8,193 bases of DNA from SZUA-287 sp036397975 (GTDB lineage Bacteria; Bacteroidota; Ignavibacteria; UBA10030; UBA6906), in assembly GCA_036397975.1 (NCBI GenBank), contig DASWHW010000173.1, positions 1 through 8,193 of the forward strand, given 5' to 3'. Positions 1 to 6,493 of the stretch are shown here, piece after piece; the first letter of the stretch is position 1; each line of letters opens with the position of its first letter. A program made the position numbers and the translations under genes. Under the pieces are notes generated by a model that had not been told where the DNA came from, did no database searches, and saw only the letters and a list, made by a program, of their open reading frames with translations.

Positions 1-7
1 CAAAAGC

Positions 8-44
8 ATGAAGGCTCTGCAGATCGCAGAGCCTTCATTTGTTT
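8..44. terminator. Bidirectional rho-independent terminator hairpin
   Basis: A perfect 13-bp stem (8-20 with 26-38) encloses a 5-base loop, AGATC. On the plus strand it runs into ATTTGTTT, and on the minus strand into GCTTTTG, so it could work in both directions. It lies about 95 bases past the end of the minus-strand small ORF at 137-337 and probably ends that transcription unit. It may also end a plus-strand gene outside the window. The bases between it and position 136 show nothing else I can name. Confidence 0.75.
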
Positions 45-136
45 CAACCTGGTTCGCCGATGGTCAATGGCGCTTCACAGTAGCACCTCAATCCCACCCC
101 CATCCTTCAAACACTATGACTCTTTCGCCGTTGCCG

Positions 137-337
137 TTACCCTATCGGCAAGGCTGCATCAATTTCATGCCGCTCGTTGGCTATGGCTTCACCCTGTGTA
201 GCAAACCACTTCACTGTCGTTTTTGGCTTGCCAGTATTGTTGGAGCACGAATACGTGGTCCCGTTTCCGGTATTTTCTGACATCACCTTGATTTCGACTC
301 CGCGATGAGTCGCCTTCGTCGTCGTTACTTTAATCAT
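137..337 (-). CDS. Small protein of unknown function (66 aa)
   Basis: I do not recognise this family. The protein has 66 residues, begins MIKVTTTKAT and ends AALPIG. It is polar, rich in Thr and Lys, has one Cys (residue 31) and one Trp (44), and shows no signal peptide or membrane segment. The Thr/Val-rich first half suggests beta strands, followed by a likely helix at residues 47-61. I chose the ATG at 337 because AAGGAA lies 5 bases upstream. An in-frame ATG at 373 would add 12 residues and overlap the radical SAM stop codon as ATGA, which allows translational coupling, but it has no ribosome site as good. The gap to the upstream radical SAM gene is 32 bases, so co-transcription is likely. 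A role as partner or substrate of that enzyme is only a guess. Confidence 0.6.
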   Translation of the reverse strand: MIKVTTTKATHRGVEIKVMSENTGNGTTYSCSNNTGKPKTTVKWFATQGEAIANERHEIDAALPIG

Positions 338-369
338 GTGTATTCCTTTTTCTTCGACGTCTCTTGAGA

Positions 370-1935
370 TCATACAACCAAACGAATTTCCTGCTTTTCC
401 TCTGTTGCTTCGATTTCCGACTTCAAGTATGCATTGGGATCATGATGAAGCGAACCCTGCGGAAGCCACTTCCACATTGGTCCGAGGTCCTTCTGCACCT
501 GGTCGACATAAAACCTGGGAAGAGTTGTCGTCCCCTGTTCGAAGTAGCTCCGGAACTGTTGGTCCTCCTCAAGTCGCTTGCGGACATCTGAGTAATGGTT
601 GATCCTACCATAACCCTCCGATGACACCGCCCGGACAACGTTCAACCAACGTGGAATGAAAGCATTTGTTGCCGCAATCCTGCGCAAAATAGCTCGGGGA
701 GAAAATGTATACCTGGTCAAATCAATAACGTGTTCATAAAACGAAGGCCACGAATAATTGGTTGGCTTCAGATTCATCGCAAGGTTGTTGTTCAAAAAGT
801 GGAATGGAAATCCGATAACGCGGTTTTCCCTCTGGTACTCGAGATTGAGCGGTGCTGCCTCCCCAAAGGAAGAGAGAAGCGAATAACCGGGAAACGCACC
901 CGGGGTCAAATCCACGAACCGCTTCGTGAGCTCGAATGGTTCGGACCCGCTGTCCGAATCCAGCCCCAGAACAAAATTGGTTTGGATGTATGGGATGTAT
1001 CGGAGAATCATGTTGACGTGGTCAGACACCCGTCGTACCTTCTCCATACCTTGTTTCGAACCAGTGCTCGACTTGCCGCCGAGATCGTACCATGACTCGA
1101 CACCGGGCAAGAGAGCCTTGAACCCATTATGTTTCAACCTCTTCACATGCGCTTCCGAGAGAAGTGAAAGACTGCTTTCGGCTGCGAAGTCAACACTGCC
1201 CGGACGGACCGACTCTTCAATCACCCCCATGAAATCATCAAAACGAACCCCGAAGTTTGGATCGTGCCACCCCACCAATGGTCTTTTGAACTTCGTCTGG
1301 AGAAATCTGAGGTCATCTTTCATGACTTCGAAATCAAGCGGCTGGTATGGCACTGTTGAGTCAATACAAAAGCTGCACGTGTATGGACACCCTGTGCTGC
1401 CTAACATTGGAACCATTTTGATAAACGGTGCTTTCCTGAGAGTAGACTCGATACATCCCCATCGTTCACGAACCCCGGGAATGTCATGGGGCTGCTTATC
1501 CGCTGCGAGCCGAACACCAAGGGGTCTGTGCTTCGAGCAGTCTTGCAAGATGTCCCTGATAACGGTTCTGTCAGTGAGACCTACAACATAATCGAAGTAC
1601 TTCTGAGCATCTTGAGGATAGCATCGTGCATGAGGTCCACCGAGTACCGTAATGGCACCTCGCGATTGGAATTGGTTACTGAGAGCATAGGCGACCTGGG
1701 CAGCTTCCGTGAATGCCCCAATGAAAACAAGATCAACGTTCTCGGGCAATTCGTCCGCCAGATTCTCAAAGCCGGTGTAGCAGAGAAACGTAACATCATG
1801 GCCCTCCTCCTTGCACCACATGGCCACGGCCTGAGGCATGATGCTCGCAAGGTTGGCGTTCATGACCCGCGCCCATAATGCCCGCGTTGGACCTTTGCTG
1901 ACGAGATCGATGATCCCGATTCGTAGCTTTCGCAT
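370..1935 (-). CDS. Radical SAM protein with N-terminal B12-binding-like domain
   Basis: This is a cytosolic radical SAM enzyme of 521 residues with unknown substrate. Residues 1-140 form a Rossmann-like fold of the cobalamin-binding type, with the pattern VDLVFIGAFTEAA and then VLGGPHA. The DxHxxG motif of base-off B12 binding is not visible, so cobalamin use is uncertain. The 4Fe-4S cluster motif CxxxCxxC is clear (C183, C187 and C190, in GCPYTCSFC). The TIM-barrel part follows, with the FAAESS and LLPGVES stretches usual in this class. A C-terminal region of about 150 residues, rich in aromatic and basic residues, matches nothing I know. The start is ATG at 1935 with GGAG 6 bases upstream. 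A TTG at 1947 would add four residues but has no ribosome site. The gene sits 23 bases after the half-receiver ORF and 32 bases before the 66-aa ORF. It appears complete. Confidence 0.88.
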   Translation of the reverse strand: MRKLRIGIIDLVSKGPTRALWARVMNANLASIMPQAVAMWCKEEGHDVTFLCYTGFENLADELPENVDLVFIGAFTEAAQVAYALSNQFQSRGAITVLGGPHARCYPQDAQKYFDYVVGLTDRTVIRDILQDCSKHRPLGVRLAADKQPHDIPGVRERWGCIESTLRKAPFIKMVPMLGSTGCPYTCSFCIDSTVPYQPLDFEVMKDDLRFLQTKFKRPLVGWHDPNFGVRFDDFMGVIEESVRPGSVDFAAESSLSLLSEAHVKRLKHNGFKALLPGVESWYDLGGKSSTGSKQGMEKVRRVSDHVNMILRYIPYIQTNFVLGLDSDSGSEPFELTKRFVDLTPGAFPGYSLLSSFGEAAPLNLEYQRENRVIGFPFHFLNNNLAMNLKPTNYSWPSFYEHVIDLTRYTFSPRAILRRIAATNAFIPRWLNVVRAVSSEGYGRINHYSDVRKRLEEDQQFRSYFEQGTTTLPRFYVDQVQKDLGPMWKWLPQGSLHHDPNAYLKSEIEATEEKQEIRLVV

Positions 1936-1941
1936 AGTGCG

Positions 1942-1945
1942 CTCC
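1942..1945 (-). promoter_or_regulatory. Ribosome binding site that fixes the radical SAM start
   Basis: GGAG lies on the minus strand 6 bases before the ATG at 1935. It overlaps the alternative TTG start at 1947-1945, which has no purine-rich site of its own. This favours the 521-residue reading. Confidence 0.6.
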
Positions 1946-1958
1946 AAGGAATGTTTCT

Positions 1959-2261
1959 TTAAGACTTACTTCGATGACCGTGATTCCGCTTTCGTATTGC
2001 TTCTTTAACAATTCTTGAAAAAACTGATTTTGTCAGCGAGTGTGCATACAACTTCTCTTTTTCTCCTACAGCTTTGATGGTCTTGTAGAAGTCTGCAACG
2101 GTGGCATTCTTGAGTATGAAGCTCTCCACGCCAGTGCGGACGAGGGCCAATATCTCTTTGTCCGCTTTGGCGGAACGGAGCCTGCCGGTGGCCGCACGTT
2201 TTCGGCCGGTCTTTGATAGCTGTGGCGTCCGAAGTTGACGCACCTTCCTCTTCGAGGACAA
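1959..2261 (-). CDS. Truncated response-regulator receiver (half-domain ORF)
   Basis: Residues 36-91 of this 100-residue ORF align without gaps to residues 90-145 of the response regulator encoded just upstream, with about 24 of 56 identities by hand count. Shared stretches include the GV..F.LK block with the conserved receiver Lys (K51 here, K105 there), the AT..DF.KTI block and the LT.S.FS.IV block. The phosphoacceptor half of the receiver and the whole LuxR-type DNA-binding domain are absent. The first 34 residues are an Arg/Lys-rich stretch unlike a receiver. The start is TTG at 2261 with a perfect GGAGG 6 bases upstream, so translation is plausible. It ends 23 bases before the radical SAM gene. 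The best reading is a decayed, internally deleted duplicate of the neighbouring regulator; a functional short protein is the alternative. Without the receiver Asp it cannot be a normal phospho-switch. Confidence 0.55.
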   Translation of the reverse strand: MSSKRKVRQLRTPQLSKTGRKRAATGRLRSAKADKEILALVRTGVESFILKNATVADFYKTIKAVGEKEKLYAHSLTKSVFSRIVKEAIRKRNHGHRSKS

Positions 2262-2267
2262 ACAGTA

Positions 2268-2272
2268 CCTCC
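2268..2272 (-). promoter_or_regulatory. Strong ribosome binding site before the half-receiver ORF
   Basis: GGAGG on the minus strand lies 6 bases before the TTG at 2261. It is the main reason to think that the truncated receiver ORF is still translated. Confidence 0.5.
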
Positions 2273-2369
2273 AATTGATTGAAATAAGGTAGGGACAATT
2301 ACCGCCGAGGTGAATAGCTCAAATGGTTGAAAGACGGGCTAGTCCCTTGGAATGACAGGGATTTACTTT

Positions 2370-3020
2370 TTAGTAAGGGTGGTTGGTGTGTGCGAATCTG
2401 GCAATTTCCAGACGCGTGTGAAGCGCGAGTTTTTCGAGGATGTTGTGAACGTGGCTCTTGACAGTGTCTGTGGCAAGGTGAAGTCGGTTAGCAATCTCCT
2501 TGTTACTCAGCCCCTCCGCTATTAAGGCAACTACCTCTCGTTCCCTGCTGGTCATCTTTACTGAGGCAAACGGATTCCCCTTTTTCTTGTGCGTTGCGTA
2601 ATGAACAATTTGAGAGAAGAGCGAGTCGGTGAGGAGAGGAGGCAACACATTCGCACCCTTCGCCACGGAACGAATCGTTTTTAGGAAATCGTTGAATGTC
2701 GCATCCTTCAGGACAAACCCGGAGACGCCCGCTTGCACGTACTGAACGAGTTCTTCCTGCACCGGAACAAGATCCATTCCAATTACTCTTGCATCCGGAG
2801 CACTCTTCTTGAGCAGTCCCAACAGTTGAAGACTATTCTGACTGCGTAAGCCGAGGTCAAGGAGAATCACGTTGGGCTTTGTTTTTTTTGCGCGCAAGAG
2901 AGCATCATTGTTACCGTGTGAAGCAACAACCTTGAAATCAGGCTGCTCTTTGAGCATGACAGAAAGCCCCTCACGCAGGAGCCGATTGTCTTCAATAAGC
3001 AGGATTTGAATTTTTTTCAT
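2370..3020 (-). CDS. NarL/FixJ-family response regulator with LuxR-type HTH
   Basis: This is a complete two-component transcription regulator of 216 residues. The receiver (about 3-120) has the acidic pair E10-D11, the phosphoacceptor D55 (in VILLDLGL) and the conserved K105 (in GFVLKDA). The spacing D55 / 83 / K105 matches that of NarL, but position 83, normally Ser or Thr in the switch, is Asp (VIGMDLVP). After a Lys-rich linker (about 143-152), a LuxR-type helix-turn-helix runs from about 155 to 212, with TSREREVVALIAEGLSNKEIA and the recognition helix around TDTVKSHVHNIL. It is expected to bind DNA as a dimer. No histidine kinase gene lies in the window. The start is ATG at 3020; I see no clear Shine-Dalgarno before it. 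A truncated relative follows 108 bases downstream on the same strand. Confidence 0.93.
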   Translation of the reverse strand: MKKIQILLIEDNRLLREGLSVMLKEQPDFKVVASHGNNDALLRAKKTKPNVILLDLGLRSQNSLQLLGLLKKSAPDARVIGMDLVPVQEELVQYVQAGVSGFVLKDATFNDFLKTIRSVAKGANVLPPLLTDSLFSQIVHYATHKKKGNPFASVKMTSREREVVALIAEGLSNKEIANRLHLATDTVKSHVHNILEKLALHTRLEIARFAHTNHPY

Positions 3021-3348
3021 TCAACAGGAATGCGGGGAAGACGGAACAGACTATACACACCCAAAAGTCGGCCACGGATTTCAAAAACAAGATAAGAATT
3101 CTCGTGACGTTTTCAAATGGTGACTGGATTAGAATTGCATTCAGGGCTTTGGCTCGAATGGCACCTTAACAGAAAGGAAGTAGCCCGATTTTTCGTTTAT
3201 TCCTCTTACATACTTTCTGATTCGAAAGCGCAGCATAATTGCCATTTGCGGAGAATAAGCATAACTTATCAAAGTAAGTAGTTCGAGTGAGTTGTTTCCC
3301 CACAGTGTATTTGGTTCTAAATCGTAGCGGATACAGAAAGGAGATTCA
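3021..3348. other. Divergent intergenic region, 328 bases
   Basis: This region lies between the minus-strand response regulator and the plus-strand 82-aa gene, so it should hold promoters for both. I could not pick out a convincing -35/-10 pair or an operator. One plus-strand ORF of 54 codons (ATG at 3117, stop at 3281) has no ribosome site and is not accepted as a gene. Confidence 0.6.
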
Positions 3349-3597
3349 ATGATAGCTGCACGTCAGGTATGGGGCATTATTCAGGGACATGTCCCAAGAA
3401 AACAATGGGTGTCATCAGATGACATCTACGCTATTGTGGAATTGCATGGCAAGCTGGACAAGGAAGACAAAAGACCTCTATCTCCCAGATCAAACACGCC
3501 AAGATGGAAGACCCTTGTCCGCAATGTTCTTTCGAACCGTGTAAGGAGGGGGAAGATCAGATCACGAAAACATCCACCTAACGGATTGGGCAGTTGA
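3349..3597 (+). CDS. Small basic protein, possible winged-helix fold (82 aa)
   Basis: I do not recognise this family. AAAGGAG lies 5 bases before the ATG, the best ribosome site on the plus strand here, so I take the gene as real. The 82-residue product has no signal peptide or membrane segment. Residues 20-34 (WVSSDDIYAIVELHG) resemble the first helix of a small winged-helix domain. Residues 50-72 (TPRWKTLVRNVLSNRVRRGKIR) resemble a recognition helix and wing as seen in the N-terminal domains of some restriction-associated proteins. The tail (RSRKHPP) is basic. DNA or RNA binding is therefore inferred from pattern only. The gene stands alone, divergent from the response regulator and 268 bases upstream of the cold-shock gene. 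Confidence 0.6.
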   Translation: MIAARQVWGIIQGHVPRKQWVSSDDIYAIVELHGKLDKEDKRPLSPRSNTPRWKTLVRNVLSNRVRRGKIRSRKHPPNGLGS

Positions 3598-3865
3598 CTC
3601 GCCAATTGATCACGTTCGTCCCTTTTGCTAACAAACGTGGTTCTCCCATGAGGCTCTTTGAAGGAGGGGGATTAGGAATTGATCAAGAGGTTGACTATCT
3701 TCTTACACCAAGTAACAGTACACCGCTTTTAGATGCCTGCAGATGAACCGTACGAGTCCTTCCAAGGTCGCAACGCCATCATACAGAAGAAGCTAAGTAG
3801 ATATTCGGCGTACACCTTGCCTGACGGTTGAGTCGGGTTATTACAAATAAGAAAGGACGTGTTCC
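3598..3865 (+). other. Long leader or intergenic region before the cold-shock gene
   Basis: These 268 bases between the 82-aa gene and csp hold no ORF with a credible start; two 32-codon ORFs (ATG at 3650 and at 3733) have no ribosome site. A TTGACT at about 3692 could be a -35 box, but no good -10 follows at the usual distance. Cold-shock genes often have long regulatory 5' leaders, and this region has room for one. I see no defined cold box. Confidence 0.4.
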
Positions 3866-4069
3866 ATGGAAAAAGGAACAGTCAAGTGGTTCAACGCAAC
3901 AAAAGGTTTTGGTTTCATTTCACGCACAGGCGGCGAAGATGTTTTCGTCCACTTCAATGCGATTTCGGCAAGCGGATACAAGAGCTTGAACGATGGTGAT
4001 ACCGTTGAGTTCGACGTCGAGAAGGGCCCCAAAGGACTTCAGGCCTTAAACGTCTCTGTTGTGAAGTAA
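3866..4069 (+). CDS. csp: Cold-shock protein, CspA family
   Basis: This single cold-shock domain of 67 residues is the full usual length for the family. It binds single-stranded RNA and DNA in the cytosol and melts RNA structure. RNP1 (KGFGFI, residues 13-18) and RNP2 (VFVHF, 26-30) are intact, as are the aromatic residues W9, F15, F17, F28 and F30 that stack on nucleic acid. The N-terminal GTVKWFN is canonical. The ribosome site AAAGGA precedes the ATG by about 8 bases. The gene is monocistronic, closed by a strong terminator 20 bases past the stop codon. Which paralogue (CspA to CspG type) cannot be told from sequence alone. Confidence 0.97.
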   Translation: MEKGTVKWFNATKGFGFISRTGGEDVFVHFNAISASGYKSLNDGDTVEFDVEKGPKGLQALNVSVVK

Positions 4070-4089
4070 AAACAACAAAAAGCTGTAAC

Positions 4090-4124
4090 AAAAAACCCTG
4101 CCCACAAGGCAGGGTTTTTTGTTT
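4090..4124 (+). terminator. Rho-independent terminator of csp
   Basis: The stem CCCTGCC (4096-4102) pairs with GGCAGGG (4108-4114) around a CACAA loop. It is flanked by six A and six T that extend the pairing and give the U-tract, ending TTTTTTGTTT. The A-tract would let it also work on the minus strand, as a back-stop for groEL transcripts. Confidence 0.93.
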
Positions 4125-4221
4125 GGGATTATTTCGATAAAAATCGGCCCGGGGGAGAATACATTTGTACGGTGATGCAAAAGGTTTGTCACAGCGGACG
4201 GAGCTTAACTCAACGTGGCCA

Positions 4222-4264
4222 GAAAAACAAAACACGAAACCCCCGGCTGAATAGTCGAGGGCTT
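4222..4264 (-). terminator. Probable groEL operon terminator
   Basis: On the minus strand, AAGCCCTCGAC (4264-4254) pairs with GCCGGGGGTTT (4247-4237), with two G-T wobbles and one mismatch, around a short loop. A T-rich run follows (GTGTTTTGTTTTTC). It lies 26 bases past the groEL stop codon. Confidence 0.65.
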
Positions 4265-4289
4265 CGCTTGAGACGAATCGCTGTGTGGG

Positions 4290-5933
4290 TCAGTACATGC
4301 CTTCCATTCCACCTCCGCCGGACGGCATTGACGGCATTTGATTTTTCTCTTCCGGCATCTCGACGATTGTTGCTTCAGTAGTGAGCAACAGCCCTGCCAC
4401 CGACGACGCATTTTCCAAAGCTGTTCGCACAACCTTTGTTGGATCGATAACGCCGGCCTTGATCAAGTTCTCATACGTCTCAGTGAGTGCATTAAAGCCG
4501 AAGTCGTCTTTGCCTTCCTTTACCTTGTTGACAACAACTGAGGGCTCGACGCCTGTGTTTGCCACAATCTGACGAATCGGTTCTTCGAGTGCACGCCGTA
4601 TGATGTCGATACCGGTTTCCTGATCCTCGTTCAGCGCCTTGAGACCATCAAGCTTTGTCATCGCTCGAAGGTAGGCAACACCACCGCCGGGAACAATACC
4701 TTCTTCGACTGCGGCACGAGTTGCATGAAGCGCATCTTCCACTCGCGCTTTTTTCTCCTTCATCTCAATTTCGGTCGCAGCACCAATCTTCAACACTGCA
4801 ACGCCGCCAGAAAGTTTTGCAAGACGCTCCTGCAACTTCTCCTTGTCATAGTCCGAAGTTGTCTTCTCGATCTGGGCTTTGATCTCGTTGATGCGCTTTT
4901 TGATCTCTTCTTTCTTTCCGGCGCCTTCAACGATTGTCGTGTTGTCTTTATCGATTGTGACCTTCTTCGCTTTGCCAAGATACGTGATTACAGCGTTTTC
5001 GAGTTTGTACCCCTGCTCCTCGGAGATTACGGTACCTGCAGTGAGAGTAGCGATATCCTCAAGCATTGCCTTGCGACGATCACCAAAGCCGGGGGCTTTT
5101 ACTGCACAAACGCGCAGCGTGCCGCGGAGTTTGTTCACCACCAGGGTTGCCAGCGCTTCACCTTCGAGATCTTCGGCAATAACGAGAATCGGGCTGCTGG
5201 TTTGGGCCACCTTCTCCAGAATCGGGAGCAGGTCTTTCATCGACGCGATCTTCTTATCGTGAATGAGGATCACGGGGTTTTCAAGGACGACCTCCATTGT
5301 CTCTGCATCGGTAACAAAATATGGTGAGAGGTAGCCGCGATCGAACTGCATGCCTTCAACAACCTCGATGGTTGTTTCGGTACCCTTCGCCTCTTCCACC
5401 GTAATCACGCCGTCTGTCCCGACCTTCATCATCGCGTCGGCAATCATGTCGCCGACGATCTTATCATTGTTGGCGGAGATTGCCCCGACCTGGGCGATCT
5501 CCTTCTTGCTGGTCTTATCCACCGGTTTGCTGATTTCTTTCAACCCTTCGATAACACGGGTAACCGCAAGATCGACTCCGCGCTTCAGGTCCATCGGATT
5601 GGCGCCCGCCGCGACATTCTTCATGCCTTCGCGAACAATTGCCTGGGCGAGAACAGTCGCGGTTGTTGTACCGTCGCCTGCAATGTCCGAGGTTTTAGAC
5701 GCTACTTCACGAACCATCTGTGCACCCATGTTTTCGATTGGGTTTTCGAGTTCGATTTCCTTTGCAACAGTGACACCATCCTTTGTCACTGTGGGGGCTC
5801 CGAATTTCTTGTCGATGACGACATTCCGCCCCTTGGGTCCGAGCGTTACTTTTACCGCATTCGCAAGCTGATCAACGCCCCTTTTCAAGGCGGACCTTGC
5901 CTCACTGTTATAATGAATCATTTTCTTTGTCAT
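4290..5933 (-). CDS. groEL: Chaperonin GroEL (Hsp60)
   Basis: This is the large subunit of the group I chaperonin, a double seven-membered ring that folds proteins in an ATP-driven, GroES-capped chamber in the cytosol. It has 547 residues against 548 in E. coli, and is complete. Equatorial segments at about 1-135 and 410-525 flank the intermediate and apical domains. The nucleotide-site residues TLGPKGRN (30-37) and GDGTTTA (D87) are present, the catalytic Asp is D400 (in RVEDALHATRAA), and the chaperonin signature lies at about 407-418. The C-terminal tail is short and modified (MPSGGGGMEGMY) rather than a long GGM repeat. The start is ATG at 5933 with AAGGAAAG about 8 bases upstream. groES precedes it by 53 bases in the standard groESL operon. 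Confidence 0.99.
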   Translation of the reverse strand: MTKKMIHYNSEARSALKRGVDQLANAVKVTLGPKGRNVVIDKKFGAPTVTKDGVTVAKEIELENPIENMGAQMVREVASKTSDIAGDGTTTATVLAQAIVREGMKNVAAGANPMDLKRGVDLAVTRVIEGLKEISKPVDKTSKKEIAQVGAISANNDKIVGDMIADAMMKVGTDGVITVEEAKGTETTIEVVEGMQFDRGYLSPYFVTDAETMEVVLENPVILIHDKKIASMKDLLPILEKVAQTSSPILVIAEDLEGEALATLVVNKLRGTLRVCAVKAPGFGDRRKAMLEDIATLTAGTVISEEQGYKLENAVITYLGKAKKVTIDKDNTTIVEGAGKKEEIKKRINEIKAQIEKTTSDYDKEKLQERLAKLSGGVAVLKIGAATEIEMKEKKARVEDALHATRAAVEEGIVPGGGVAYLRAMTKLDGLKALNEDQETGIDIIRRALEEPIRQIVANTGVEPSVVVNKVKEGKDDFGFNALTETYENLIKAGVIDPTKVVRTALENASSVAGLLLTTEATIVEMPEEKNQMPSMPSGGGGMEGMY

Positions 5934-5986
5934 GATATCTTACTTTCCTTCAGATTTTGATAATTCAAATGGATTGGTCGGTACAA

Positions 5987-6271
5987 CTAAACGATTGCGA
6001 AAACGTCTGCCTCACGCATAATAAGATATTCGCTGCCGTCAATCGTTACTTCAGTTCCTGAGTATTTTCCGTACAGAACCTTGTCACCGACTTTTACTTC
6101 AGGGACAATTTTGTTACCGTCATCGGTGATTTTACCCGGGCCTACAGCTACCACCTCTCCGACAACAGGCTTCTCCTTCGCCGTATCGGGGACGATGATC
6201 CCTCCCTTTGTTTTCTCTTCACTAGGTGACGGCTTAATTATGACCCGGTCTGCCAAAGGCTTCATGTTCAT
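5987..6271 (-). CDS. groES: Co-chaperonin GroES (Hsp10)
   Basis: GroES forms the heptameric lid of the GroEL chamber. The protein is 94 residues, the normal length. It begins MNMKPLADRVIIKP, has the mobile loop at about 16-32 with the GroEL-contacting hydrophobic triplet GGIIVPD, and has the VGDKVLYGKYSGTEV core and the READVFAIV end. GGAGG lies 4 bases before the ATG at 6271 and 10 bases before a second ATG at 6265. I keep the first, since MN(x)(K/R)PL starts are common in the family. It leads the groESL operon. Confidence 0.98.
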   Translation of the reverse strand: MNMKPLADRVIIKPSPSEEKTKGGIIVPDTAKEKPVVGEVVAVGPGKITDDGNKIVPEVKVGDKVLYGKYSGTEVTIDGSEYLIMREADVFAIV

Positions 6272-6461
6272 ATAACCTCCAATGTTATTTTTAGACTATT
6301 AAACTGCAGTGCACTTGGTACAGTTGACCAAGCAAATTGTCGAGGTTTCTCGTGCGTTTAAAGTCAGGAGATAAATTGCCAAAAGAAATCGCCTAAAGGG
6401 ATGAAAGAGTAGTTAATCCTTTTTGAGGGAGAGAAACATGCGCTAAAAAGGGTGTCGGGCA
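6272..6461 (-). promoter_or_regulatory. Upstream region of groESL, without CIRCE
   Basis: The groESL promoter should lie here. I looked for the CIRCE operator of HrcA (TTAGCACTC-N9-GAGTGCTAA) and did not find it. An inverted repeat is present at 6314-6332: CTTGGT, 7 bases, then ACCAAG. It lies 43 bases before the groES start codon, next to the overlapping palindromes CTGCAG and GTGCAC (6304-6315). This would suit an operator near the transcription start, but that role is inference. I could not fix a -35/-10 pair with confidence. Confidence 0.35.
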
Positions 6462-6493
6462 TTAGACCGATTCTTCTTCATTAGAATCCGACA
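6445..6493 (-). terminator. Possible imperfect terminator hairpin
   Basis: TGTCGG (6453-6458) pairs with CCGACA (6488-6493), with an inner pairing of GATTCT (6469-6474) and AGAATC (6483-6488) that shares one base with the outer arm. On the minus strand the structure is followed by CCCTTTTTAG. It could stop minus-strand transcripts before the groES promoter. The bulged form keeps confidence low. Confidence 0.3.

Noticed and set aside
926..1591. 221-codon plus-strand ORF antisense to the radical SAM gene
   Set aside because: The minus-strand frame carries the CxxxCxxC motif and family pattern over its full length; the antisense product is low-complexity Ser/Arg-rich with no ribosome site.
2340..2366. 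TCCCT / AGGGA hairpin after the response regulator gene
   Set aside because: A 5-bp stem with a 9-base loop and no U-tract; not supported as a terminator.
3117..3281. Plus-strand ORF of 54 codons in the divergent intergenic region
   Set aside because: No Shine-Dalgarno before the ATG, no recognisable family, and it occupies the place where promoters for both flanking genes must lie.
3650..3748. Plus-strand 32-codon ORF starting MRLFEGGG
   Set aside because: The GGAGGGGG within it looks like a strong ribosome site, but no usable start codon lies at the right distance after it, and the ORF's own ATG has none.
3733..3831. Plus-strand 32-codon ORF (MPADEPYESFQGRN...) upstream of csp
   Set aside because: No ribosome site and no family match; more likely chance in the csp leader region.
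4725..5327. Long plus-strand ORF antisense to groEL
   Set aside because: A shadow of the strongly conserved groEL reading frame; no start signal or family resemblance.
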